From positions 1 through 64,000 of the forward strand of contig JAKOTS010000013.1 of the NCBI GenBank assembly GCA_029777095.1: a DNA stretch of 64,000 bases. Reading direction: 5' to 3'. Below are positions 16,419 through 25,754 of this stretch, in pieces. The stretch is from Actinomycetes bacterium (lineage in GTDB: Bacteria > Actinomycetota > Actinomycetes > Actinomycetales > Microbacteriaceae). The notes below the pieces were generated by a model. That model made no database searches. It was not told where the DNA came from and saw only the letters and a list, made by a program, of their open reading frames with translations. The first letter of the stretch is position 1, and every line of letters begins with the position of its first letter. A program made the position numbers and the translations under genes.

Positions 16419-17204
16419 CTAACGCGTGCGCGCCTCCGACTGCTGCGCCGGCGCCGGGACGCGCTCGAACAGCCCGCGGTGCACGAAACCACCGAGGAGC
16501 CCACCGATCAGCGGGAACAGGATGAAGACCCAGAGCTGGCCGAGTGCATCGGGGCCGCCGTAGATGGCCGCCGCGATCGAACGTGCCGGGTTGACCGATG
16601 CGTTCGTGATCGGAATCAGCGCGAGGTGGATGAACGTGAGCGAAAGGCCGATCACGATGCCGGCGAATGCGCCGGTGCCGCGCTTCGCGTGGGTGACGCC
16701 CAGGATCACGAGGATGAAGATCGCTGTGAACAGGATCTCGGCCACGATCGCCGAACCCAGGCCGAACCCGCCGGGGGAGTGCTCGCCGAAGCCGTTGCTG
16801 GCGAAGCCGCCATCACGGGCGCGGGTCAGCCAGCCCTCGGGGCCAAATAGCCCGATGAGCACGATGAGCGTGGTCGCGATGGCGCCACCAATGATCTGGG
16901 CGACGATGTAGCCGGCGACGTCTTTCCAGGCGAAGCGTCCTGCGGCTGCGAGGCCGAACGTGACGGCCGGGTTGAAGTGGCCGCCCGAGATCGGGCCCCA
17001 TGCGTAGATTGCGGCCATCAGAGTCAAGCCGAACGCGAGCGCGACGCCGACGAAGCCGATGCCGAGCGAAGTGCCGTTGGCGCCAGTGCCAAAGTCGGCG
17101 GCGAACAGTGCCGCGCTGAGCGAGCCGAAGACCAGGAGAAATGTGCCCATCGCCTCGGCTACCAGCCGCTGCGTCATACTCGGGCCTGTGTTGTTGTCCG
17201 ACAT
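16419..17204 (-). CDS. aqpZ: Aquaporin Z-type water channel
   Basis: A 261-residue six-helix channel with both NPA boxes (GGHFNPAVTFG and ASVNPARSIAA). By alignment with E. coli AqpZ the selectivity filter keeps the Phe of VALAFGLT, the His of TFIHLALIP and the Arg of NPAR, but the Thr two residues after the 'ITN' Thr is Ala (ITNASVNPAR), so the pore may be slightly wider or less polar. Water conduction is expected; peroxide passage is speculative although katG lies next door. It is convergent with katG and upstream of the DUF58 gene in the same direction, with a gap of about 200 bases. Confidence 0.93.
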   Translation of the reverse strand: MSDNNTGPSMTQRLVAEAMGTFLLVFGSLSAALFAADFGTGANGTSLGIGFVGVALAFGLTLMAAIYAWGPISGGHFNPAVTFGLAAAGRFAWKDVAGYIVAQIIGGAIATTLIVLIGLFGPEGWLTRARDGGFASNGFGEHSPGGFGLGSAIVAEILFTAIFILVILGVTHAKRGTGAFAGIVIGLSLTFIHLALIPITNASVNPARSIAAAIYGGPDALGQLWVFILFPLIGGLLGGFVHRGLFERVPAPAQQSEARTR

Positions 17205-17315
17205 GTTCGGAATCCTTTCGTTGTCGCGAGCGTATCGGCGGCGGCGCGCCAGAGTCTAGCGGTGCGCGGAGTGTCCGAAAATCTCCGGCCCGGCACGAAA
17301 GCCCCTGATCGGAGC

Positions 17316-17391
17316 AGGAACAGGGCGGGAGCAGAGGCGGGAATAGGAGCAGGGCCAGGAGCGAGAACAGGAGCGGGCACAGCACTGCGCC
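17316..17391 (+). repeat. Purine-rich degenerate repeat
   Basis: Repeated GGAGCAGG/GGAACAGG-like units between the aquaporin start and the DUF58 stop. Nothing coding is evident in 17205-17413. Confidence 0.55.
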
Positions 17392-17413
17392 GCGCCAACA
17401 ACCTCCCCGCGGG

Positions 17414-18721
17414 CTACAGCCGCCCCGCCGCCTTGAGCGCGAGATAGCGGTCGGCGATCCGCGGGGGCAGCGCCTCGGGCGTATCGGTGATCGCCTCGGC
17501 CCCGGCACGGCCGATCGCGGCGGCGAGCCGGGCGGCGTCGCGCAGGGTGCGTTCAGCGGATGCCGCTCGGTACACCTCTTCTGCGGTGCCACGTTCGCCC
17601 GCAATATCGTGCAGGGCCGTGTCGGTGGCGCTGCCGAGCAGCACGTGCGCCCGGTGCGCGAGCCCGGGAAGTGAGCCGAGGAGTCCGCGGGCGGGTTCGG
17701 CGGCGTCCTGCGCCGTGAGCACGACCACGAGCGACGGTCGTGAGGTGAGGGTGCGCACCTGGGCGAAGGCGGCATCCCAATCTGTATCGATCAGCTGCGG
17801 ATCGACCGGTGCCATTGCGTCGACGAGCGCGGGCAAGAGCGCGGCGCCGTCGATGCCGGTGACGCGGGCTCTTACGACGCGGTCGAACATGAGCAGGTGC
17901 ACGTGATCGCCGGCTCGGGTCGCGAGGGCCGCGAGGAGGAGAGCGGCCTCCATGGCGGCATCCAATCGCACACCATCGCCCACGCGTGCAGCCGACGTGC
18001 GTCCAGTGTCGATCAGGATGACCACGTGCCGGTCGCGTTCCGGGCGCCACGTGCGAATCATCGTCGAGCCCGCACGGGCGCTCGCGCGCCAGTCGATTGC
18101 ACGCACGTCGTCGCCTCGCACATACTCGCGGAGCGAATCGAACTCGGTGCCCTGCCCGCGCACCTGGACGCTGGTGTTGCCGTCGAGTTCGCGCAGGCGC
18201 GCGAGGCGCGAGGGGAGGTGTCGCCGCGCGGTGAAGGGCGGGAGCACGCGGATCGCGCCCGGTGCGTCGATGCGCGCCTGACGCCCGGCGATGCCGAGCG
18301 GGCCGACCGCGCGAACGACGATGAACTCGCTCCGCAACTCGCCGCGGCGGCGCGGCAGCAGCGGCACGGTCACGCGATGCCGGTCGCCTGCCGGGATGTT
18401 GATCGGGGCCCGGGCCAGGGGCGCGCCCGCGGTCGGTTGCCACGCGTCACGCACGAGCCCGCGCAGCGTTTTTCTGCCCCGGTTCTGCAGCCACAGTTCG
18501 CTCGTGACCGGTTCGCCGAGCCGCGCCCGCCGAGGCAGCACGCGCTCGACGCCAAGGGCACGCGGGTCGGCGGCGGCTGCGGCATCCAGAGCCATCACTG
18601 CGAGGCACAGCACCAGCCACCCCGCAGCGATCGCCCAGGCGGGCCAGCCGGCGCTCGCGAGCAGCACAAGGGGCACCACGCCGAGACCGACGAGGAGGGG
18701 GAGGCGGGCTGTGATGAACAT
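17414..18721 (-). CDS. DUF58-domain protein (vWA-like)
   Basis: A 435-residue protein with two N-terminal membrane helices (ITARLPLLVGLGVVPLVLLA and WPAWAIAAGWLVLCLAVM), then a beta-rich part and the DUF58 signature 'RGQGTEFDSLREYVRGDDVRAIDWRASAR' followed by a vWA-like half with 'VVILIDTGRTSAARV'. DUF58 proteins pair with MoxR AAA+ ATPases. ATG 18721 lies two bases after the moxR stop and starts just before the first helix; the longer frame into moxR is rejected. It is the last gene of the minus-strand operon. Confidence 0.88.
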   Translation of the reverse strand: MFITARLPLLVGLGVVPLVLLASAGWPAWAIAAGWLVLCLAVMALDAAAAADPRALGVERVLPRRARLGEPVTSELWLQNRGRKTLRGLVRDAWQPTAGAPLARAPINIPAGDRHRVTVPLLPRRRGELRSEFIVVRAVGPLGIAGRQARIDAPGAIRVLPPFTARRHLPSRLARLRELDGNTSVQVRGQGTEFDSLREYVRGDDVRAIDWRASARAGSTMIRTWRPERDRHVVILIDTGRTSAARVGDGVRLDAAMEAALLLAALATRAGDHVHLLMFDRVVRARVTGIDGAALLPALVDAMAPVDPQLIDTDWDAAFAQVRTLTSRPSLVVVLTAQDAAEPARGLLGSLPGLAHRAHVLLGSATDTALHDIAGERGTAEEVYRAASAERTLRDAARLAAAIGRAGAEAITDTPEALPPRIADRYLALKAAGRL

Positions 18722-18723
18722 GG

Positions 18724-19743
18724 TTAGAGCGGCACGCGGGTCTGCTGCAGCACCGAGCCGAGCACGGCGTCGACCGAGACGCCCTCGAGCTCTGCCTCGG
18801 TGCGAAGGCGCACGCGGTGGCGCCACGTCGGCACCACCATCGTCTGCACGTGGTCGGGGGTGATCGCCGAGTAGCCGCTGAGCCAGGCCCAGGCCTTCGC
18901 GGCCGCGAGCAGCCCCGTCGACGCGCGGGGGCTCACGCCCAACTGCACCGACGGGCTCTCGCGGGTGGCGCGGGCGAGGTCGACAACGTAGGCGAGCACG
19001 TCGTCAGAGACGGTGACGGATGCCACGGCCCGCCGCGCCGCCCGAATCTCATCGGCGCTCACCACGGCCTCGATGCCCCCGAGCTCACGCGGGTCGAATC
19101 CCGAGGCGTGCCGGCGCAGCACTGCCAGCTCGGCGTCGCGCGACGGGACACCGATGATCAGCTTGAGGAGGAAGCGGTCGAGCTGCGCCTCGGGCAGAGA
19201 ATAGGTGCCCTCGTGCTCGATCGGGTTCTGCGTGGCGGCCACGAGAAACGGGTCGGGCAGGTGGCGGGTGACGCCGTCGGTCGAGACCTGGTGCTCCTCC
19301 ATCGCCTCGAGCAGCGCTGCCTGCGTCTTCGGCGGTGTGCGGTTGATCTCGTCGGCGAGCACGATGTTCGTGAACACCGGCCCCTCGCGAAACTCGAACT
19401 CGCCGGTGCGCGCGTCGTAGATCAGCGAGCCCGAGACGTCGCCGGGCATCAGGTCTGGGGTGAACTGAATGCGCTTGGTGTCGAGGCCGAGCGCGCGGCT
19501 GAGCGAACGCACGAGCAGCGTCTTGGCGACACCGGGCACGCCCTCGATCAGCACATGGCCGCCGGTGAGCACGGCGATGAGCAGGCCCGTGACCGCGCCG
19601 TCCTGGCCGACCACGGCCTTGCCCACCTCGTGGCGCACCCGGTTCATGGCCTCACGAAGCGCCTCCGGCTGCTGGGGCTGCTCCGGCTGCTCCGGCTGCT
19701 CGGTGTGCTCGGGGTTGGTGATTGCCGCGTCCGATTCGGTCAT
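18724..19743 (-). CDS. MoxR-family AAA+ ATPase
   Basis: A 339-residue chaperone-type ATPase with Walker A EGVPGVAKTLL (about residue 69), Walker B VLADEINRTPPK, sensor 1 ATQNP and the C-terminal lid. The first 27 residues are low complexity with repeated 'EQP/QQP' units. MoxR proteins act with vWA/DUF58 partners on protein or cofactor assembly; here the partner is the next gene. Its start overlaps the DUF4350 stop by ATGA, showing translational coupling. The substrate is unknown. Confidence 0.93.
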   Translation of the reverse strand: MTESDAAITNPEHTEQPEQPEQPQQPEALREAMNRVRHEVGKAVVGQDGAVTGLLIAVLTGGHVLIEGVPGVAKTLLVRSLSRALGLDTKRIQFTPDLMPGDVSGSLIYDARTGEFEFREGPVFTNIVLADEINRTPPKTQAALLEAMEEHQVSTDGVTRHLPDPFLVAATQNPIEHEGTYSLPEAQLDRFLLKLIIGVPSRDAELAVLRRHASGFDPRELGGIEAVVSADEIRAARRAVASVTVSDDVLAYVVDLARATRESPSVQLGVSPRASTGLLAAAKAWAWLSGYSAITPDHVQTMVVPTWRHRVRLRTEAELEGVSVDAVLGSVLQQTRVPL

Positions 19744-20999
19744 GGCTGGATCCTTTCCGGTCGGGTGGCGCTGCGCACCGCGGTTTCGAGGTCGCGAAGC
19801 TGGTCGCTGAGAGCAACCAGCTGCGCGTCAGAACTGGGCAATTGTTCGATCAGGATGCCGCGGACTACACCCGAATCGGCACCGATTCGGGCTGCCATCG
19901 CGTCGGAAATGTCGGGCGCTGCCGCGGAGGGGCCGAGCCCAAGCATCCGGGCGCATCGTTCGAGGGTCCCGATGCGCAATTGGTCGGCCGCATGCACGGC
20001 ATCGCGGCTGCGGGCATAGAGACGGGCGCGACCCTCGGTGGTCTCGGATGCACGGACGGTGACCGGCAGCCGCTCGGCGACGAGCGGTCCAAACCGGCGC
20101 CCGCGCCAGACCGCGGCGGCGAGGCCGGCGCACAGCAACAACACGATCGCGGGGCTCACCCAGCCCGGGGTCAGTTCGCCAAGGGTGAGCGACTCGGCGC
20201 CGACATCGGCACCGGCAAGCTCTGGCACGAACCAGACGAGCGTGTCTGCGGTGCCGAGCAGGCCGAGCGCCAGCGCGGCGTTGCTCTCATCGACGATGTG
20301 GGCGTTGCTGAAGAGCGAGACGGCGTCGATCAGCGTGACCGGGGTGCCGACGACGGACGTTGCTTGCACGAGCCCGAACGCGCCGGCGTCGGGGTAGCAA
20401 CCCTCGGCGCCATCGCGCAGCGCCTCCGTCGAGAGCTCGATCATGCGGCCCGGCGTGATGGCTCCGGCGCCGCCCACACCCTGCGCATCGCAGCGCGGCG
20501 AGAGCGCGTCGCCGCGGTGATACCCAGCGGCGGAGGCCCCCGAAACCAGCAGCTCGGGCAGGCGGCTTGGCACCTGCAGCAGCACGGCAGCAGAGGCGCT
20601 GCCGACGACCTCGAGCACCGATTCGTCGCTGAGATACGACGTGTCGGCAAGCACGAGCGTCGCATCGCGCTCTGCGAGCGCTCGTTCAGCGGCGGCACGA
20701 TCGCGCACGACCACAATCTCGGTACCCTGCGCCTCCAACACGCGAGCGAGGGCCTGCGCACCCGAGGCCCCGACGCCCTGCGGGTCGAGCACGCCAGTGT
20801 CGGGCTTCGTCAGCGTGCTCTGCACCGCAAGACCAATGGATGCCAGAACCAACAGTGCGACCACGAGTGCCGACCACACGGCAATGCGTCGGCGCCGCGA
20901 TGGCTGGTGGGTGCTGTCTTGAGGCTGTTGCTGTGCCTGTGCCTGTGCCTGTACGCGTGCTCGCCGAGCTGCTTGGTCGGCCGCCGTCGTGCCACTCAT
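19740..20999 (-). CDS. DUF4350-domain membrane protein
   Basis: A 419-residue protein: a Gln/Arg-rich cytoplasmic start, a membrane helix (AVWSALVVALLVLASIGLAV), an external DUF4350 domain (about residues 65-265, with 'GASGAQALARVLEAQGTEIVVV'), a second helix (VSPAIVLLLCAGLAAAVWRG) and a cytoplasmic tail. It is a standard member of the MoxR/DUF58/DUF4129 cluster. ATG 20999 overlaps the DUF4129 stop by ATGA, and the stop overlaps moxR. The function is unknown. Confidence 0.85.
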   Translation of the reverse strand: MSGTTAADQAARRARVQAQAQAQQQPQDSTHQPSRRRRIAVWSALVVALLVLASIGLAVQSTLTKPDTGVLDPQGVGASGAQALARVLEAQGTEIVVVRDRAAAERALAERDATLVLADTSYLSDESVLEVVGSASAAVLLQVPSRLPELLVSGASAAGYHRGDALSPRCDAQGVGGAGAITPGRMIELSTEALRDGAEGCYPDAGAFGLVQATSVVGTPVTLIDAVSLFSNAHIVDESNAALALGLLGTADTLVWFVPELAGADVGAESLTLGELTPGWVSPAIVLLLCAGLAAAVWRGRRFGPLVAERLPVTVRASETTEGRARLYARSRDAVHAADQLRIGTLERCARMLGLGPSAAAPDISDAMAARIGADSGVVRGILIEQLPSSDAQLVALSDQLRDLETAVRSATRPERIQP

Positions 21000-21748
21000 C
21001 GCCCGGCCCCCGCATGTTCGATCGGTGCCTGGGTGCGTGCCGGAGTGTCAAACACTCCACTGCCGGCAAGTTCGGGGAGGGTACCGGGGTGCGTGCCGGC
21101 GAGCGCAGCGTCGAGATCGCGGACGAGCGCGTAGGCGGTTTCACTGCCTGTGCCGCGCAAGTAGCGGACGTCGTCGAAGGCGTTGGCTGCGGCATCCAAT
21201 TGCGCGGTGAATTCAGGGAACGGCACGGCCGCGCGCCGGGCGAATGCCTGCACGGTCGCGCCCGGGGGCAGCATGACGATGCCGCGCTCGCCGAGGCTGC
21301 GGGCGAGTGCGCGGACCCGCAGGACGATGGCCTCGTCGAAGCGCTGCGCGCGGGCGGCCGTTTCGGCGGCTCGGCGAAGCTCGCGGGCAGAGCGCTGCTC
21401 GGCCTCGCCGAAGAGCTCGGCGACGCGCTGCGTGCTGCGCACGACTGAGCGGGGCCGGCCCCAGACGATGAACGCGGTCACGATGAGGGCGATGATGAGG
21501 GCTGCCGCGACGATGAGCCCACCGGTGCCGAGCACGCCGTCACCCTCAGGGTTGAGGAGCCGCTCGAAGAAGTCGACGATTGCCTGACCCGCGATGTCGA
21601 ACCACGCCGGTTCGGCCTCCTGGTATTCGCCACGCTGCAACTCCTGCTCGAGGAGTCTTCGGGCCTCATCGGGGTCGAGCGCGGGGTCGTCGACGGTGAG
21701 GGGCGCGAGGGTGATGAGCGAGCGCAACGAGGCGATAATCACGCTCAC
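20996..21748 (-). CDS. DUF4129-domain membrane protein
   Basis: A 250-residue protein starting at GTG 21748, which overlaps the stop of the upstream gene as GTGA. The open frame continues upstream only because it shadows that gene's repeat region. It has an acidic N-terminus (PLTVDDPALDPDEARRLL), a helix (GGLIVAAALIIALIVTAFIVWG) and the DUF4129 tail 'ARELRRAAETAARAQRFDEAIVLRVRALARSL'. DUF4129 is linked to the same MoxR cluster. The role is unknown. Confidence 0.82.
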   Translation of the reverse strand: MSVIIASLRSLITLAPLTVDDPALDPDEARRLLEQELQRGEYQEAEPAWFDIAGQAIVDFFERLLNPEGDGVLGTGGLIVAAALIIALIVTAFIVWGRPRSVVRSTQRVAELFGEAEQRSARELRRAAETAARAQRFDEAIVLRVRALARSLGERGIVMLPPGATVQAFARRAAVPFPEFTAQLDAAANAFDDVRYLRGTGSETAYALVRDLDAALAGTHPGTLPELAGSGVFDTPARTQAPIEHAGAGR

Positions 21749-23148
21749 GGCGAATCGGGGCCAGCCGGGCGCGGGGGGCCTGCGGTGTCGGCCGGGGGCG
21801 CCCAGCCGGCGGGCGGCGCGGGCGGTGCGGGCGGCTGCGGCTGCGCCGCTGCCGGATAGGGCTGCGCCGGATACGGCTGCGCCGGATAGCCCTGCCCCTG
21901 GTACGGCTGCGCGGGGTAAGGCTGAGCGGGGTATGCCTGCCCCGGGTACGGCTGAGCAGGGTAAGCGGGCCCCGGGTACGGCTGAGCCGGGTAGGCGGGC
22001 CCCGGATACGGCTGAGCGGGGTACGCCTGCCCCGGGTACCCCTGCGCGGGCGCAGAACCCGGCGGCAAAAGCCATGGGTCAACGAACACCGGGCGAGGCG
22101 CGTGCGGACGATCGGGATGCGGAGCATAGGGGTCGGCCGAGGTGTCACCGCCGCTGTCGCGCTGCTCAAGGTAGCCCAACAGATCGATGTCGAGGCCTTC
22201 GTGCCGCATGCGGCAATCGATGTAGATGATCGCCGAGGCGGTGCTCGAGACAACCACAGACACGCACGACACGAGGAGGGTGACGGCCTGCGTCAGCAGC
22301 CCCATCACGAGCAGGCCGATGATGGCGCCGGGCTCGGGGTCGCCGGTGGGCGAGATGATCGACGAGAGCCCGGTGCCGAGGAGCGAGAACGGCAAGCCGA
22401 CGACCTGCGTGATCGTGCCCATGATCATCGCAATGATGACGATCACGCCGAAGATGGGCCAGAACCGGCCGCGGGTGAGCTGCCACGAACGCACGATCGC
22501 GTCGCGAATCGTGGTGTGCTCCATCACGAGCACGGATGTCACGAGCAAGAGTTTGGTCGACAGCCAAACCGCGAGGGGGATGCTGCCAAGCACGAGCACA
22601 ATGCCGAGGATGATCGCCAGCGGGGGCACCACCGTGCCGAGCGCAAACAGGAGGGCGGCGATGATCGCGACCAGCAGCATCACAGCGAAGACCACGGCGG
22701 CCGTATAGCCGATGAGTCGCCAGGCAACCGGTCGGACCCGGGCCCACAGGGTGCGGAGCGAATGCTTCTCGGCGAGCGCCGCGCTCGCCACCTCGCTCAC
22801 AACGATTCCCTGCACGAGTACTTGGAACGCGCCGGCGATCAGCCCGAGGATCAGGCCGACCGCGGCGGTGACAACGGTCGAGCCGACAAAGATCGTGATC
22901 CATTCGTCGCTTGAGAATTGGAGCGTCTCGAGGCGCTGGAAGGTGAGGTAGGCGACCCCGAGGGTGCCGAGCAGCACAATGAACGAGGCAACAAACTGCA
23001 CGCCGAGCGCGACACCGAGCAGCACGGCGGGGTTGTGGCGCAGGGCAGAGAACGAGCGTCCGAGAATGGTGCCAAAGCCGAGGGGGTGCAGGGGGATAAT
23101 GCCCGGTCGAGACGCGGGGACCCACATTGCGTTGGCGCTCACTACCAC
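21745..23148 (-). CDS. Glycerophosphoryl diester phosphodiesterase membrane-domain protein with proline-rich tail
   Basis: A 467-residue protein. About residues 20-310 form a multi-helix membrane domain of the GPDPase_memb type (LGFGTILGRSFSALRHNPAVLL, then 'DAIVRSWQLTRGRFWPIFGV'), without any catalytic phosphodiesterase domain. From about residue 345 the tail is a Tyr/Pro repeat region. GGAGG (23154-23158) precedes GTG 23148; GTG 23142 or ATG 23127 are alternatives. It is the first gene of the operon and divergent from mtrA. Confidence 0.8.
   Translation of the reverse strand: MVVSANAMWVPASRPGIIPLHPLGFGTILGRSFSALRHNPAVLLGVALGVQFVASFIVLLGTLGVAYLTFQRLETLQFSSDEWITIFVGSTVVTAAVGLILGLIAGAFQVLVQGIVVSEVASAALAEKHSLRTLWARVRPVAWRLIGYTAAVVFAVMLLVAIIAALLFALGTVVPPLAIILGIVLVLGSIPLAVWLSTKLLLVTSVLVMEHTTIRDAIVRSWQLTRGRFWPIFGVIVIIAMIMGTITQVVGLPFSLLGTGLSSIISPTGDPEPGAIIGLLVMGLLTQAVTLLVSCVSVVVSSTASAIIYIDCRMRHEGLDIDLLGYLEQRDSGGDTSADPYAPHPDRPHAPRPVFVDPWLLPPGSAPAQGYPGQAYPAQPYPGPAYPAQPYPGPAYPAQPYPGQAYPAQPYPAQPYQGQGYPAQPYPAQPYPAAAQPQPPAPPAPPAGWAPPADTAGPPRPAGPDSP
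21885..22060 (-). repeat. In-gene tandem repeat encoding Tyr-Pro-x-Gln-Pro units
   Basis: A repeated block codes for alternating YPAQP, YPGPA and YPGQA pentapeptides. The DNA unit is roughly 30 bp (two pentapeptides) and shows many identical copies, so length variation between strains is likely. Confidence 0.85.
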
Positions 23149-23337
23149 TCCATCCTCCGGGCACGCGGTCTGCGCGATGCCGACGTTCTATCGTGTCACA
23201 GCCCGCTTTGGATGCGGGGCTGGGGTGTTGCCCAGGCAGATGCGCGCGAGGTTCGACTACTGTGTGGATATCGGTCTGGACGCCGCATAGCGCGCCCATG
23301 CAGACCACGCCCGCACAAGAAGGACACCGCACGGCCA

Positions 23338-24018
23338 ATGAGCTCACGCATCCTGGTAGTCGACGATGACACCGCCCTTGCCGAGATGATTGGCATTGTT
23401 CTGCGCACGGAAGGCTTCGAGCCGTCGTTTTGTGCCGACGGCGCCGAGGCAGTCGAAACCTTTCGAGCCGTGCGCCCGGAGCTGATTTTGCTCGATCTCA
23501 TGTTGCCGGGAATCGACGGCATCGAGATTTGCACCCGGATTCGCGCCGAGTCGGGTGTGCCGATCATCATGCTCACCGCGCGCACCGATACCGCAGACGT
23601 CGTGCGCGGCCTCGAATCGGGCGCCGACGACTACATCGTGAAGCCGTTCAACCCGAAAGAGTTGGTCGCCCGCATCCGCACGCGCATGCGCCCGGCCGTC
23701 GTGCCCGAGAACGCCGTGCAGCGCATCGGCGACCTCGTCGTCGACATCGCCGGGCACGAGGTGCGCCGCGGCGACGAAGTCATCGCTCTCACACCGTTGG
23801 AGTTTGAACTGCTGGTGGCCCTGGCATCCAAACCCCAACAGGTGTTCTCTCGCGAAGAACTGCTCGAACAGGTGTGGGGCTACCACTACAAGGCAGACAC
23901 GCGGCTGGTGAACGTGCACGTGCAGCGACTGCGCGCGAAGGTTGAGCGCGACCCCGACAACCCGAAGATCGTGACCACGGTGCGTGGCGTTGGCTATCGC
24001 GCTGGTGCCGTCACCTGA
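23338..24018 (+). CDS. mtrA: Response regulator MtrA
   Basis: A 226-residue OmpR/PhoB-type regulator. The receiver has the acidic pocket VVDDD, phospho-acceptor D53 (LILLDLMLPG), T80 and K102 (YIVKPF). The winged helix has 'LTPLEFELLVALASKPQQVFSREELLEQVWG' and ends in 'TVRGVGYRAG'. MtrA controls cell-wall hydrolases, division and osmotic responses in actinobacteria. ATG 23338 gives the usual MSSRILVVDD start; AAGGAC lies about 12 bases upstream. The 189-base gap before it must hold divergent promoters, but none is convincing by eye. Confidence 0.96.
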   Translation: MSSRILVVDDDTALAEMIGIVLRTEGFEPSFCADGAEAVETFRAVRPELILLDLMLPGIDGIEICTRIRAESGVPIIMLTARTDTADVVRGLESGADDYIVKPFNPKELVARIRTRMRPAVVPENAVQRIGDLVVDIAGHEVRRGDEVIALTPLEFELLVALASKPQQVFSREELLEQVWGYHYKADTRLVNVHVQRLRAKVERDPDNPKIVTTVRGVGYRAGAVT

Positions 24019-24023
24019 CACGT

Positions 24024-25754
24024 ATGGCTTCGCGTAGCGCCGTTCCACTCAATTGGTCAGACGTGCGAACGTGGCCAGCGGCGGCGGCTGCGGGGTGGCG
24101 GAGTTCGCTTCGTTTTCGCACCATGGTGCTCACCCTGGTGCTCACTGCCGCGGCGATCCTCGTTGCCTGTTTTGTGATGACGCTGGCGATCCAGAGCGAT
24201 CTGTTCCAATCGAGGCTGAGCCAGGTGCTCGCAGACGCGCGACGGGGAACGACGAGTGCGCAGGGGGCCCTCGACGCCGCCGAGGTCGCCGACCGCGTCG
24301 AGACGCAGCAACTGCTCACATCGGTGCGAGGCTCGATCGTGCGCCAGTCTTCGACCGAGCTGATGGCCGTGTTTCGGGTGCCGGGGCAGCCGCTGTCGGC
24401 CCTCGCCCCGCAGCCGTTCACGACCGGATTGACGAGCGAGCAGGTGTCGCCGGCCCTCCGCAAGGCGGTCGAGTCGAGCACGGGCGGGCAGTGGTGGCAG
24501 TCGGTCTCGCTGCCCTCGAGCAATGGTCGTCAGGTTGCCGGCATCGTGGTCGGGCAGCAGCTGCAATTGCCGAGCGGGGCCGGTGCCTACGAGCTCTATC
24601 TCGGCTACGACCTCGCGGGCGCGGAGGAGACGCTCGGGTTTGTGCAGCGCACGCTGTGGCTCGCAGGCCTGGCACTGATTGCGCTGATCGGCGGAATCTC
24701 GTGGTTCGTGCTGCGCTCGGTCACGACCCCCATCGCCGAGGCCGCCGACACCAGTGCGCGCCTGGCTGCCGGCGAACTTGAGGTGCGCCTGCCGGTGCAC
24801 GGCGAGGACGAGCTGGCAACACTCGGGCGTTCGTTCAATGCGATGGCCGACAGCATCCAAGGCCAGATTCTGAAGCTTGCCGACCTTTCGCTCGTGCAGC
24901 AAAGATTCGTGTCGGATGTCTCGCACGAGCTGCGCACGCCGCTCACGACGATCCGCCTTGCGTCTGAAATGATCAACGACCAGCGCGACACCTTCGCGCC
25001 GGCGACGGGTCGTGCGGCGGAGCTGCTCCACGACCAGGTTGAGCGCTTCGAACTGCTACTCACTGACCTGCTCGAGATCAGCCGCTACGACGCGGGGTCG
25101 GTGCAACTCGAGTGGGAGTCGAGGAGCCTGACGCAGCTCACGGAGGACGTGGTCGCGTCGATGGAGCAGCTGGCCGAGCAGCACGGATCGATCGTTCGGG
25201 TGCTCTCGCCCGGGGGACACACGCCGAGCCAAATGGATGCGCGCCGCGTTCGCCGGGTCGTGCGCAATCTGCTGGGCAACGCCATCGAACACGGCGAGGG
25301 CCGCCCGATCATCGTGACCGTCGACAGCAATCGCCAGGCCGTTGCGATCGGTGTGCGCGACTTTGGGATGGGCATGCGTCCCGAGGATGTCGAGCATGTG
25401 TTTGACCGATTCTGGCGGGCCGACCCCTCACGCAAGCGCTCGATCGGGGGCACCGGTTTGGGGCTGTCGATCGCGCTCGGCGATGCGCGGCTGCACAATG
25501 GCACGCTCGGGGTCTGGTCGGAGCCCGGTCGCGGCACCCACTTCGTGCTCACGCTGCCGCGCCGCGCCGGTGTCATCGAGCCCGAATCACCGATCCGCCT
25601 CGAGCCAGACGAATCCGAAGACGCCGACGTGGCAATGTTCGGCACCGCAACGGCGACCGCGGCGATCGACGTCGAATCCCTCGTCGAATTGAACAGGCCC
25701 GGCGGCAGCGGGCCAGAAGAACCGAAGGCCGAAGCGTCAGGAGAACAACAATGA
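24024..25754 (+). CDS. mtrB: Sensor histidine kinase MtrB
   Basis: A 576-residue membrane kinase: a membrane helix at about 34-55, an extracellular domain to about 205, a second helix (LWLAGLALIALIGGISWFVL), a HAMP linker, the dimerisation helix with H301 (VSDVSHELRTPL), and an ATPase domain with the N box (RRVVRNLLGNAIEH) and GTGLGLSIA. It phosphorylates MtrA, encoded five bases upstream, and the lpqB start overlaps its stop by ATGA, giving the canonical mtrA-mtrB-lpqB operon. Confidence 0.96.
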   Translation: MASRSAVPLNWSDVRTWPAAAAAGWRSSLRFRTMVLTLVLTAAAILVACFVMTLAIQSDLFQSRLSQVLADARRGTTSAQGALDAAEVADRVETQQLLTSVRGSIVRQSSTELMAVFRVPGQPLSALAPQPFTTGLTSEQVSPALRKAVESSTGGQWWQSVSLPSSNGRQVAGIVVGQQLQLPSGAGAYELYLGYDLAGAEETLGFVQRTLWLAGLALIALIGGISWFVLRSVTTPIAEAADTSARLAAGELEVRLPVHGEDELATLGRSFNAMADSIQGQILKLADLSLVQQRFVSDVSHELRTPLTTIRLASEMINDQRDTFAPATGRAAELLHDQVERFELLLTDLLEISRYDAGSVQLEWESRSLTQLTEDVVASMEQLAEQHGSIVRVLSPGGHTPSQMDARRVRRVVRNLLGNAIEHGEGRPIIVTVDSNRQAVAIGVRDFGMGMRPEDVEHVFDRFWRADPSRKRSIGGTGLGLSIALGDARLHNGTLGVWSEPGRGTHFVLTLPRRAGVIEPESPIRLEPDESEDADVAMFGTATATAAIDVESLVELNRPGGSGPEEPKAEASGEQQ

